Both the position numbers and the translations under genes were made by a program. From Bacteroidales bacterium (GTDB lineage: Bacteria > Bacteroidota > Bacteroidia > Bacteroidales > P3), in assembly GCA_016292015.1 (NCBI GenBank), contig JAEEZY010000003.1, positions 1-64,000 on the forward strand: a stretch of 64,000 nt of DNA, written 5' to 3'. The notes beneath the pieces are model-generated. The model was not told the origin of the DNA. It ran no database searches and saw nothing but the letters and a program-made list of their open reading frames with translations. Shown here one piece after another: positions 56,101-63,260 of the stretch; position 1 is the first letter of the stretch; each line of letters begins with the position of its first letter.

Positions 56101-56124
56101 CGTAAAAAATACCTTGCGAAACAT
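50155..56124 (-). CDS. Alpha-2-macroglobulin family protein
   Basis: A 1989-residue envelope protein with a signal peptide (residues 1-21, MLAAAQ). After a helical N-terminal region come macroglobulin-like beta domains (ALRGYVILRSSGAPVAGQRM, YCQMDRPVYKLGETVSFAYV near residue 520), a Glu-rich insert at about 1170-1240 that could act as a bait region (MVEVEEAVMEKDSYVQYEEM), the A2M core (FKPALRTDDNGTLTCSFTVP), and a helical toroid (DGGWSWMPDGRQSSLYTTQY). The thioester motif CxEQ is absent, so it cannot trap proteases covalently and resembles thioester-less forms. Two runs, IQAIKQSGNQALRQS and NNQQPGSQAIKQSSNH, are coded by CAAGCAATCA repeats inserted in frame. Confidence 0.9.
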   Translation of the reverse strand: MFRKVFFTVLFVLSTMLAAAQTDFGSGWKEVKKLYNDEDYTKAYTKASQLFGEAKRLGDSRNTLIGALELSRIASQYQEDAADSALTRYLLIIDRLDAVDAAVCHAFLANFYSDYRASHRWLIARNSDTDEAGLDYKLWPDERFDREIKKHISEALKEEQVLKSTNVQDVKMFCDDNYSSGILVTPTLYDVVMNLAVDGTSDYAEKMQLLDKRIDFHKDDSDCLRIWLDYRKLDLLADAPNVPSPTEKDYEHYADKYKGTECDILTMFYYRAASLLSRKKRFVEAVAMCNKAIALFPESKGGKECANLINEIRHPRCSVKMVHDEMNDHDMLAKATSRNTDTLYFRIIKKCDHRGIYALNDVVKHMAKQKVLKEWSIALEHRDDYQEQTNYVYLPSMPAGEYDLLVSTSQDFKANGLSYGEFTCCDARIVTALPNNALRGYVILRSSGAPVAGQRMILKCYDYKKSKYVATGFTAVTDATGYFEFDDNPVPESRDLYVVTEYNGTTIHYEANRYNKRELYEKVKLYCQMDRPVYKLGETVSFAYVVHNGDAHTTERVCSGMELFVTLKDVNDKVVDSVRLTTDEFGVCHGELKVPSDALPGRFKIYTTFKEGDKSRYDIDYVNVEEYKQPKFTVKMYGDNNRHTFGKELTVSGLAASYSQVSIDGAYVTYTVTRREMYRPWRWWFTPAPKATVVAYGETATDADGKFDIRFTPMPDSSVELSTKPCFVYTVSADVTDLNGETHSQSYSLRVGYENSYILLSQGGEVSKFDTIEVEYNNLDGNPIDGVVTLTVERLKQPSKPHLSHSLLDGNAKHSLSRNEFEKRFGLLAYEPADIDPDKWPVDRKITTKTLKLTKEGGVEAALGKMEPGTYRVTATTTDSEGNKVESKATYTYMPHNGKAVQTQDLVWISKEESTLSVGDTFRLRIGSRYKDVKVLYLLSKAGSVLDRKVISLDGDIKTIELPIVEDYKGDVHIDLLSMKENIVWKKSVGIYVPLVEKELDVTIESFRNKLRPGDTETWTVKVTPRKREAAVGTLNANVMMTMYDAALNTYGSLTASLSPWSRNYNPSMLSYLEESFYMEDYQTEPVYEYVGDIKINYWHFINGVFYYNSRNMFYRKNSHVQSARARGEEGMVEVEEAVMEKDSYVQYEEMETVITEVSVMGTAESGQRISSEEVEEAVLSAGEDEPQEEETVRTNLNTLAFFKPALRTDDNGTLTCSFTVPELLTEWSIRGVAHTKDMMTGSLSKSLITQKELMVQPNVPRFLRQGDTVDFLAKVVNMTAEPQTVTVTFELTDAATGLPIKLSSNQTVVSIPAKRSESVSFRIAVPADLYLANYRIVAKSAHFSDGEQDCIPVLSNRQMVTVSQAMYINGKGEKSYELPLAQSSIQAIKQSGNQALRQSRQPHLLKVEFTSNPIWYAVQALPYVQDLDNPSNIFLFNRLYTNSLAFSIVKDNPSIETVFKQWLKDTVNPLMSQLEKNEDVKQTVLDETPWLRDGKAETQQMHRIAEYFDQAKLSSDLKRCEKKLFDQQRSDGGWSWMPDGRQSSLYTTQYLLEGFGKLALWSQTNTFTHSHIQALKKALHYVDEETYDFYRRYLKHTDFEALNIDYLYMRSFYTADDYKIKDSKHKEAYNYFYRNTLKHYKEYKSLHTRAQLALVFHRCGNRTEALDIIRRIKESALHSDEMGMYWRDNTASWWWYERPIETQALLIQAFSEITPDDRESIGEMQQWLLKQKQTTRWDSDISTVEAINALISSANATSVKLDTVPCRVTVAGQPLDAPAQAGTGYQSQSWYGDEISKLLSKRQNNQQPGSQAIKQSSNHTITITKLTDGIAWGAAYYQFLDDMDKIERNDMGVKLQKTFYKVKTDGTLEAIQQGSNSMKVGDRVRIRILLDCDRNLEYVELKDGRPACLEPVSTSSGWQWNTGLSYYIAVKNASNNFYIDRLDKGKYVVEYDLFVTNTGSFTMPPSTIQCLYAPEFRANSEGRTLHVK

Positions 56125-56442
56125 GATTGGGATATGTTGATATGTTGATATGTTGATGGGTTTAAAAGGTTTTAAAGGGTTTAAGGGTTTGAAAGCTCTC
56201 TAATCACTAATCACTAATCACTAAAAAGGTTAAAAAGGTTCGCTTCGCTTAAAAAGGTTAAGAGCTTAAAAGGTTACTGACCGCTACCTGCTACCCGCTG
56301 ACTGCTAACCGCTATATAAATTTTCGCATGTTTTCTCAGTTTTAGCATTCTTTCGCAATCAAAGATTTTTTCGTGTTTTTCGATGTTTAAAAAGAATTTT
56401 CGCATCCCTTCGCAGTTTTAGCATTCTTTCGCAATCTAGCCA
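56125..56442. repeat. Repeat-filled gap between A2M gene and topB
   Basis: Contains tandem GATATGTTGAT words, TTTAAAAGG and GCTTCGCTTAAAA words, CGCTACCTGCTACCCGCTGA words, and at 56315-56440 two degenerate copies of the TTTCGCAATC / GTTTTTCGATGTTTAAA family of positions 1-233. No gene. Confidence 0.8.
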
Positions 56443-58557
56443 CTACTCTCCAAACGGCCGCCTCCAGTCGCAGCCGTTCTTCCACTCCGAGCAGCCGTAG
56501 GCAGTCTTGCCTTTTATGATGTGGCCTTTGCCGCACTTGGGACACACGTCGCCCTCCTTGACGGACTCTTCCTTCTTCTTTCTGGTGCGTTTCTTCGGCG
56601 TTTTCTCCCCACTACCAGCTACCTGCTGCCCACTACCCGCTACCCGCTTTTTTGGGGCTCTTTCCCCCTCGCCTTGAGGAGAGGGGGCCAGGGGGTGAGG
56701 CTTCGCTGCCGACACCCTTCGGTTGCTGGTATCGGTTATCACCTGCTGCACAATCTGATAGACCATCGCCTTGAGCTCTTCGAGGAACTGGGAGGCCTCG
56801 TATTTATGAGCCTCGATGTCGCGGAGTTTCTTCTCCCACTGGCCCGTGAGCTCCGCGCTCTTGAGCAGCTCCTCATGTATGATGCCTATCAGGTCGATGC
56901 CCGTAGGTGTGGCAACGAGCGATTTGCGTTCCTTGCGGATATATTCCCGCTTGAAGAGCGTCTCTATGATGGCGGCACGCGTCGAAGGTCGCCCTATGCC
57001 GTTCTCTTTCAGCGCGTCGCGCAGCTCGTCGTTCTCCACCGTGCGGCCAGCCGTCTCCATAGCCCTCAGCAGGGTCGCCTCGGTATATGGCTTGGGCGGT
57101 GTGGTCCACCTCTCGGCGAGGGTGGGCTCATGTGGGCCCCTCTCCCCTTTCTGGAAATCGGGCAGGACCACAGTCTTGTCCGACTCGTCCGACTGGTCTG
57201 ACGAGTCAGACTTCCCACCGAACACCGCTCGCCAGCCCTCCTCCAATATCTGCTTGCCCGAGGTCTTGAACTTGAGCTTCTCCACCTTGCCCGTCACAGT
57301 GGTGGTGGCGAACTTGCAGTCGGGATAGAATACAGCGATAAACCTGCGTGCAACAAGGTCATACACCCGCTTCTCGTCGTAGGTCAGGTCGCCGTTCGAG
57401 GGGTTGACGCCCGTCGGGATGATGGCGTGGTGGTCCGTCACCTTCGAGCTGTCGAACACCCTCTTGCTCCTCGGCAGCTTCTTGCCCATAAGAGGCTGTA
57501 TGAGTGCCGCGTAGGGCACCAAGCCCTGCAGTATCTGCGGACATTTGGGATAGATGTCGTCGCTCAGGTAGGTGGTATCTACACGTGGGTAGGTGGTGAG
57601 CTTCTTCTCATAGAGCGACTGTATGTGTTTCAGCGTGTTCTCGGCCGAGAAGGAGAATTTCTTGTTGCACTCCACCTGGAGGCTCGTGAGGTCGAACAAC
57701 CGCGGCGGCGCCTCCTTGCCCTCTTTCCTGGTGACGGAGGTCACCTCGAACTCCTTGTCCCTGATTGAGTCGAGGGCCGCCTGCCCCTCCTCCTGGCTCT
57801 TGATGCGGCCCGACTTCTTGTCTGACTCGTCGGACTTGTCCGACCCGTCCGACTCTTCTGCCGACTGCAGGTTGAAGAGGGTGTTGCGATATATGGTCGA
57901 GAGCACCCAGTACTGCTCAGGTTTGAAGTTGTCGATCTCCAGCTGGCGTTTCACAATGAGCGCCAGCGTGGGCGTCTGCACACGGCCGATGGAGAGCACC
58001 TGCCCCCCGATCTGGCGGTATTTGAGGGTGTAGAGACGGGTGGCGTTCATGCCCAGCAGCCAGTCGCCTATAGCCCTGCACAAGCCAGCCTCGTAGAGCG
58101 ACTGATAGTCGTCCTGCGGCTTGAGCTTAGAGAAACCCTCCTTGATGGCCTCCTCGGTGAGGGAGGAGATCCAGAGCCGCTCGACGGGACATTTGACCTG
58201 TGCCTTCTGCATGACCCAGCGCTGTATGAGCTCACCCTCCTGCCCGGCATCACCGCAGTTGACGATGCGCTCGGCGTTCTGCATAAGACGCTTGATGGTC
58301 TCAAACTGTTTCATGTAGCCGGCGTTCTCTATCAGCTTGATGCCGAACCGCTGAGGTATCATCGGCAATACGCCAAAAGACCACGGACCCCAGGCGTCGC
58401 AGTAGTCCTTCGGCTCCTTCAGCGTACAGAGGTGGCCGAAGGTCCAGGTCACCTGGTAGCCGTTGCCCTCCATATATCCGTCGTGGGCCGTCGTCGCACC
58501 CAGAATCTTGGCTATATCACGCCCCACACTCGGTTTCTCTGCTATGCAAACTATCAT
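56443..58557 (-). CDS. topB: DNA topoisomerase III
   Basis: A 704-residue type IA topoisomerase. The Toprim domain opens VCIAEKPSVGRDIAKILG and includes NCGDAGQEGELIQRW near residue 100; the active-site tyrosine is in TTYPRVDTTYLS near residue 320. A C-terminal zinc ribbon (CPKCGKGHIIKGKTAYGCSE) ends the protein. Three low-complexity inserts interrupt it: SDGSDKSDESDKKSG (DNA 57811-57865), SDSSDQSDESDKTV (57174-57214) and, in the C-terminal linker, PHPLAPSPQGEGE with VAGSGQQVAGSGEK (56590-56705). Their DNA words match intergenic repeats. Catalytic residues are intact. Confidence 0.95.
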   Translation of the reverse strand: MIVCIAEKPSVGRDIAKILGATTAHDGYMEGNGYQVTWTFGHLCTLKEPKDYCDAWGPWSFGVLPMIPQRFGIKLIENAGYMKQFETIKRLMQNAERIVNCGDAGQEGELIQRWVMQKAQVKCPVERLWISSLTEEAIKEGFSKLKPQDDYQSLYEAGLCRAIGDWLLGMNATRLYTLKYRQIGGQVLSIGRVQTPTLALIVKRQLEIDNFKPEQYWVLSTIYRNTLFNLQSAEESDGSDKSDESDKKSGRIKSQEEGQAALDSIRDKEFEVTSVTRKEGKEAPPRLFDLTSLQVECNKKFSFSAENTLKHIQSLYEKKLTTYPRVDTTYLSDDIYPKCPQILQGLVPYAALIQPLMGKKLPRSKRVFDSSKVTDHHAIIPTGVNPSNGDLTYDEKRVYDLVARRFIAVFYPDCKFATTTVTGKVEKLKFKTSGKQILEEGWRAVFGGKSDSSDQSDESDKTVVLPDFQKGERGPHEPTLAERWTTPPKPYTEATLLRAMETAGRTVENDELRDALKENGIGRPSTRAAIIETLFKREYIRKERKSLVATPTGIDLIGIIHEELLKSAELTGQWEKKLRDIEAHKYEASQFLEELKAMVYQIVQQVITDTSNRRVSAAKPHPLAPSPQGEGERAPKKRVAGSGQQVAGSGEKTPKKRTRKKKEESVKEGDVCPKCGKGHIIKGKTAYGCSEWKNGCDWRRPFGE

Positions 58558-58670
58558 TTAGTGAATTGTGAAAATGTGAATTGACAATAGTGAACTGTGA
58601 CCTGCGAACTGTGAACTGAAACTGGCTGCTTGTTGCTAAAAACTTTAAACTTGAAACTAAAAACTTAAAA
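58558..58670. repeat. Short tandem words between topB and prmA
   Basis: GTGAATTGTGA, GTGAACTGTGACC and AAACTTTAAACTTGAAAC words in tandem. No gene. Confidence 0.7.
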
Positions 58671-59507
58671 CTAAAAAACAAACACCACGCTCGCCCAGGT
58701 GTCTTTCGTGCGTTGCGATTCAAGGCGTAGGCCCAGTTGTTCGCCTTTGGCTTGCAGCATCTGGATGTCGCTTTCATAGAAGCCGCTCATCACCAGGCGT
58801 CCGCCGGGTTTGAGTGTGCGGACGTAGGCTGGCATATCGTTCAGCAGTATGTTGCGGTTGATGTTGGCCAGAATCACGTCAAAGCGCCTCTCGTCGCCCA
58901 GAGTCGTGGCATCGCCAAGCCGGCACACTATCTCGCCACAGCCGTTCCGCTCAACGTTCTCCCGCGCGTTCCTCCAAGCCCACTCGTCCACATCGACCGC
59001 CTCCACATATCCCGCCCCCCGCTTCTTCGCCAATATTGCCAGCACCGCCGTCCCGCAACCCATATCGAGCACACTCCTGCCCGCCAAGTCCATGTCCCTC
59101 AACCACGTCATCATCATGTAGGTCGTAGCGTGGTGCGCCGTGCCGAACGACATCTTCGGCTCAATCTCAATCTCGTATTCCACGTCGTCGCGGTGGTCGT
59201 GAAACGGCGCCCGCACCCAGCAGAAGCCGTCGACCAGCACCGCCTCGTGCCCCCTCTCCCACTCCGCGTTCCAGTCCCTGTCCTCCAGCTCCTCCACAGA
59301 ATATTCCACCACGCAGCCCTCGCAGTTCTCCTCGATGGCCGCCCTCAGCGCCCCCTCGTCATATTTCTCCGTCGGCACGTATGCATCCAAACCTTTCTCC
59401 GTATTCTCAAAACTGTCATACTCACCCTCGTCGCCCAACGCATAAACCAGCAAGTCGCGGAAAGGCTCAATCCGCGAGAGTTTGATTCTCACTACATTGT
59501 ATTTCAT
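58671..59507 (-). CDS. prmA: Ribosomal protein L11 methyltransferase
   Basis: A 278-residue SAM-dependent methyltransferase that trimethylates ribosomal protein L11. The SAM motif is SVLDMGCGTAVLAILAKKRG near residue 140, and VILANINRNILLND near residue 208 carries the catalytic-type NxNxxxL. An N-terminal substrate domain (residues 1-90) is present with YDEGALRAAIEENCE. The family length is about 280-310. It is upstream of topB on the same strand, separated by repeat words. Confidence 0.93.
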   Translation of the reverse strand: MKYNVVRIKLSRIEPFRDLLVYALGDEGEYDSFENTEKGLDAYVPTEKYDEGALRAAIEENCEGCVVEYSVEELEDRDWNAEWERGHEAVLVDGFCWVRAPFHDHRDDVEYEIEIEPKMSFGTAHHATTYMMMTWLRDMDLAGRSVLDMGCGTAVLAILAKKRGAGYVEAVDVDEWAWRNARENVERNGCGEIVCRLGDATTLGDERRFDVILANINRNILLNDMPAYVRTLKPGGRLVMSGFYESDIQMLQAKGEQLGLRLESQRTKDTWASVVFVF

Positions 59508-59700
59508 AACTCTTAAAATAGTTCTATCTCAATAACGCAAACCTCACCCCGTTTATTATGATGAACCGCCCTTTCAAACCCTTAAACCCCTTAATTGACA
59601 ATAGTGACCAGTGACCAGTGATCAGTGACCAGTGATCAGTGACCAGTGACCTTTCAAAACCTTAAACCCCTTAAAACCTTTTAAACCCATCAACATAACA

Positions 59701-59731
59701 AAAGCCGATGCGACATTATCGCATCGGCTTT
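59701..59731. terminator. Bidirectional terminator
   Basis: AAAGCCGATGCGA pairs perfectly with TCGCATCGGCTTT. The run of T on the plus side and of A on the other makes it work both ways. No gene flanks it directly, so it may end an unseen short transcript. Confidence 0.75.
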
Positions 59732-60188
59732 TTACTTTTCTAACAAATATTGACATCGGTGTTCCTCTCGCCCAACCATACCACACGGTCACCCTTACAC
59801 TTTTCCGACAACCAACTCGCCCACTTCAAACCCCGTACAAACCCTCACATCTCCCTCTGTTCCCCCTACAGAAACATTAGAGAAATAATACAGAATCAAT
59901 AGAGACTTAATAGGGAAACATGTTTACCTAAACCAGCAACCGCCTAATAATCAACCGCTACAATTGTCTGCAAGATACCACATTTAAACGTAATAATAGG
60001 GTAATGCCGGATTCGGAAATCCAGGGAAATGTCGGATTTCCGAGTCGCCACAAGGGGGGCAAAGATACCGAATTTGCTTAATGATTAGTATCGGATTGTT
60101 GCCCTTTATTTTATGTCGTATCGGAATTTGCTCATTATCATCTGGAAAAAGGGAGGATTGTTATCGGATTTGGAAATCCATGAAATGA

Positions 60189-60250
60189 GAATGTGGCGAA
60201 TTACAAATCCGCCACAACAGAATGTGGCGGATTGCAAGTCCGCCACAACG
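60189..60250. repeat. Two tandem 31-bp palindromic units
   Basis: GAATGTGGCG-ATTnCAAnTCCGCCACAAC occurs at 60189-60219 and 60220-60250. Each unit forms a TGTGGCGGA / TCCGCCACA stem with a 7-nt loop (the first unit has one mismatch). REP-like. Confidence 0.8.
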
Positions 60251-60402
60251 GAATTATCCACACTCGCAGATGTCCAAGGTTAATTAGATGGCATGATTAC
60301 GGTACACTTCGGTCGGAACAAAATCGCAGCATTATCATTGATCGGCAAAGTGTTGCAAAGGAATTGCGAATATTTATCAACAACCGGTGAGGGAAATGGT
60401 TT

Positions 60403-60428
60403 TTTGTCAAAAAAAGTGAGTATCTTTG
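60403..60428 (+). promoter_or_regulatory. nrnA promoter
   Basis: TATCTTTG at 60421-60428 is a perfect -7 box; TTTG at 60403-60406 is 14 bp upstream, shorter than ideal. Confidence 0.55.
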
Positions 60429-60494
60429 CAGAATCCATGTCCCCAAAAATGATGGGGTTGGTATAGTGTGTATGGTATTGAAGATTAGACCGTA

Positions 60495-61511
60495 ATGATA
60501 GAACTGAAGGATAGTGACATTGTGGTTTTCCGCTCGCTGATCGAGGGGGCAAAGTCGATTGCGCTGGTTTCGCACACGAATGCCGACGGCGACGCGATGG
60601 GTTCGTTGCTGGGCACGAGACGTGTGGTCGAGGCTCACTCGAAGGCGAAAATCACCATGATGCTCCCCTCCCCTCGCCCGAAGGTATTCGCCTATCTGCC
60701 CGGATATGACGACATACTCGAGGACTCGGAGAACCACGACGAGTGCTGCAAGGCGCTTATGGTGGCTGACCTTATCATTGCGGTGGATTTGAACAACGCC
60801 TCGAGGGTGGACAACCTGGGGCAGGCGCTTGTCGAGTCGAAGGCTCACAAGGTGCTGATTGACCATCACCACTCGCCGGACAGCGAGCTGTTTCACGTGC
60901 TGTTCTCGATACCGGAGTTTTCGTCGGCTTGCGAGCTGACCTACTGGCTTTTCGCTCGGATGTACGGCGAGGACGCTATTGACAGAGACACGGCGAGATG
61001 CCTGTATTCGGGGATATGCACCGACACGGGCTTTTTCGCCTACAGCTGCGAGAGCCCCTCGGTGTATGAGGCGGCAGGACGGCTGGTGGCAAGGGACATC
61101 GACCCGGCGGGCATCCACGACGAGATATCGAACTGCTTCAGCATCGCGAGGATGCGCTTCTACGGCTTTGCGCTGAGCGAGCGGCTGGTGATAATGGACG
61201 ACGTGAAAGCCGCCTACTTCTTCTTCTCGCTCGACGACCAACGGAAGTTCGGAGTGGAACCGCAGGATATGGAGGGATTGGTGAACTACACGCTGATGAT
61301 GAAAGAGATAGAGGTTGGTGTGCTGATGAGAGAGGAGCCGACGAGGGTGAAGCTGTCGTTCAGGGCGAAAGGCGACTTTGACGTGAGCACCTTCGCCAAC
61401 AAGCTGTTTGGCGGCGGAGGCCACACGAAGGCGGCGGGAGCGACAAGCTCGATGGGGTTTGAAGAGACGAGAGAATTCGTGGAACAGAAACTGAGAGAGG
61501 CTTTGGCATGA
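60495..61511 (+). CDS. nrnA: DHH/DHHA1 phosphoesterase (NrnA-like)
   Basis: A 338-residue bifunctional oligoribonuclease and pAp phosphatase, which degrades the last di- to tetranucleotides of RNA and recycles 3-prime-5-prime ADP. The metal-binding motifs are HTNADGDAMGS near residue 28, IAVDLNN near 95 and LIDHHHSPD near 118; the C-terminal DHHA1 motif FGGGGHTKAAGAT lies near residue 313. Bacteroidota lack Orn, so this is probably their main nanoRNase. It is coupled to the next gene by a 4-bp overlap. Confidence 0.93.
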   Translation: MIELKDSDIVVFRSLIEGAKSIALVSHTNADGDAMGSLLGTRRVVEAHSKAKITMMLPSPRPKVFAYLPGYDDILEDSENHDECCKALMVADLIIAVDLNNASRVDNLGQALVESKAHKVLIDHHHSPDSELFHVLFSIPEFSSACELTYWLFARMYGEDAIDRDTARCLYSGICTDTGFFAYSCESPSVYEAAGRLVARDIDPAGIHDEISNCFSIARMRFYGFALSERLVIMDDVKAAYFFFSLDDQRKFGVEPQDMEGLVNYTLMMKEIEVGVLMREEPTRVKLSFRAKGDFDVSTFANKLFGGGGHTKAAGATSSMGFEETREFVEQKLREALA

Positions 61512-62023
61512 CGAAACTTGCTCATACTTTTTTTTGCGTGGCAATACTGTCTTTCGCTTTCGGCTGCCACCGGCAACCGCCTGTGGTGAACGCTCCCGAG
61601 GAAGGACCCGACATCACACAGAACCTGGCCAACGCCAACCGCTATATCGTGGAGTCGGAAGAGACGCAGATAAACGCCTACGTCGAACGACGCCAATGGA
61701 ACGTGCGACAAACCCAGACGGGCGTACGCATAAGCGAATACCAGGTCGGCAACGGCAAGAAAGTGGAGTGGGATGAGCAGGTTGCCGTCGAATACAGCGT
61801 GTATGACCTCACTGGTGCCGTCATCTACGCTGGGGTGAAGGACACCGTTGTGGTGGGACGCCGCAAGCCCACAGCTGGCCTTGACGCAGCTCTGCTGCAG
61901 CTTCACCACGGCTCCAAAGCCCATGTGATAGTACCCTCTAACGAAGCCTACGGCATGATTGGCGACGGCGACCGGATTACAAACAGAAAAGTGCTGATAT
62001 ACGAGCTGACGGTTTGCAGTTAG
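61508..62023 (+). CDS. FKBP-type peptidyl-prolyl isomerase lipoprotein (short)
   Basis: A 171-residue lipoprotein (lipobox FAFGC near residues 16-20) with an FKBP-like domain in the second half: VEWDEQVAVEYSVYDLTGAV, then GLDAALLQLHHGSKAHVIVP and SNEAYGMIGDGDRI. It starts at ATG overlapping the nrnA stop (ATGA). GldI-type lipoproteins have this layout. It is first of three FKBP-like lipoproteins in a row. Confidence 0.85.
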   Translation: MTKLAHTFFCVAILSFAFGCHRQPPVVNAPEEGPDITQNLANANRYIVESEETQINAYVERRQWNVRQTQTGVRISEYQVGNGKKVEWDEQVAVEYSVYDLTGAVIYAGVKDTVVVGRRKPTAGLDAALLQLHHGSKAHVIVPSNEAYGMIGDGDRITNRKVLIYELTVCS

Positions 62024-62120
62024 AAAGCGGCTGTCTGACATACTTTTAACCCTTCAAGCGAACCAAAGACACACCAAGATATAAACAACACAACCGAATA
62101 GAAACAAAATAATCATAAAC

Positions 62121-63044
62121 ATGAAAAAGAACTTACTACTCTTCTCTATGGCGGCCGTATGCTGCCTGATTGTCGCCTCCTGCAACCGCGGCCCCAAACC
62201 CGACAAGGACGGCTTCTACACCGCTGAGAGCGGCTTGATGTACAAATTCATCGAGAAGAACGAAGATGCCCGTATGGTCGAGATGGACGACCTCCTCGAA
62301 GGCGAAATGGCCATCTACTTTGAAGGCGACACCCTCTTCAACAGCTTCGGGCACCCCGACGTGTTCACCCGCGTCGAAGACGACTGGTTCCAGGGTGGCC
62401 ACAACGAAGCCTTCCTCATGATGCACGAAGGTGACCACGCCGTGTTCGGCATCGCCGCCGACTCGGTGGCCAAATTCCTTGAGCCCACACAGATGCCCCA
62501 AGGTTACAAACCCAACCAGAACATGCGCATCTACTATGACATCCATCTCACCCACATCCTCACAAAAGAGGACATCGCCCAGCGCGAAGCTCAATACATG
62601 GCCGAGATGACAAAGATGCAGGAAGCCGAAACCGAACTCATCAAACAGTACATCGCCGACAACAAAATCACCGTCAAACCTACCGCAAGCGGCATGTATG
62701 TCGTCGTCAAGAAACCCGGTTCCGGCAAAAAAGCCGAAAACGGCAGCACCGTGAGTGTCTATTACGCTGGACGTCTCCTTAACGGCAAACTCTTCGACAC
62801 CAACATCGAGAGCGAGGCCCGAAAGGAAGGCCGCATGGGTGGACACTTCCAGCCATTTGCCTTTACTATCGGTCAGCGCTCGGTCATAAAAGGTTGGGAA
62901 GAAGGTATCACCGGCTTGAGCAAGGGCGCCAAAGCCACTCTCATCATCCCATCGAGCATGGCTTACGGTGCGAGCGGTGCCGGCAAAGACATACCTCCCT
63001 TCTCACCACTGGTGTTCGACGTGGAAATAGTGTCGGTGAACTAA
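62121..63044 (+). CDS. FKBP-type peptidyl-prolyl isomerase lipoprotein
   Basis: A 307-residue lipoprotein (lipobox IVASC near residues 17-21). It has two FKBP-like parts: a degenerate N-terminal one (LLEGEMAIYFEGDTLFNSFG, LMMHEGDHAVFGI) and a canonical C-terminal one (NGSTVSVYYAGRLLNGKLFD, GWEEGITGLSKGAKATLIIP and SSMAYGASGAGKDIPPFSPL). A helix (QYMAEMTKMQEAETELIKQY) joins them. It probably folds outer-membrane or secreted proteins in the periplasm. It lies 97 bp after the shorter lipoprotein. Confidence 0.93.
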   Translation: MKKNLLLFSMAAVCCLIVASCNRGPKPDKDGFYTAESGLMYKFIEKNEDARMVEMDDLLEGEMAIYFEGDTLFNSFGHPDVFTRVEDDWFQGGHNEAFLMMHEGDHAVFGIAADSVAKFLEPTQMPQGYKPNQNMRIYYDIHLTHILTKEDIAQREAQYMAEMTKMQEAETELIKQYIADNKITVKPTASGMYVVVKKPGSGKKAENGSTVSVYYAGRLLNGKLFDTNIESEARKEGRMGGHFQPFAFTIGQRSVIKGWEEGITGLSKGAKATLIIPSSMAYGASGAGKDIPPFSPLVFDVEIVSVN

Positions 63045-63260
63045 TTTAAGTGATTAGTGATTAGTGAATTGACGATAGAACCTGTCACCTTTTTAACTTT
63101 CAACCTTTTAAGCAAAGCGAACCTTTTTACCCCTTTCAACCTTTTAAGCAAAGCAAACCTTTTTAACTTTCAACCTTTTCAACCCTTTAAGCGAAGCGAA
63201 CCCTTTCAACCCTTTTAACCTTTTCAACCTTTAACCGAAGCGAACAAAAAAACATCCAAT
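63045..63260. repeat. CAACCTTTTAAGC-type words
   Basis: Many copies of CTTTTAACTTTCAACC and AAGCGAAGCGAACC words. The same words in reverse occur at 56220-56275 and 46140-46200. Confidence 0.85.

Larger units (their letters stand above)
59508..60494. other. Long intergenic region with repeats and terminator
   Basis: No gene is supported in 987 bp. It contains GTGACCAGTGATCAGTGACC words (59600-59650), a bidirectional terminator (59701-59731), a TCGGAAATCC/GGATTTCCGA inverted pair (about 60018-60048), two 31-bp palindromic units (60189-60250), and the nrnA promoter (60403-60428). Confidence 0.7.
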
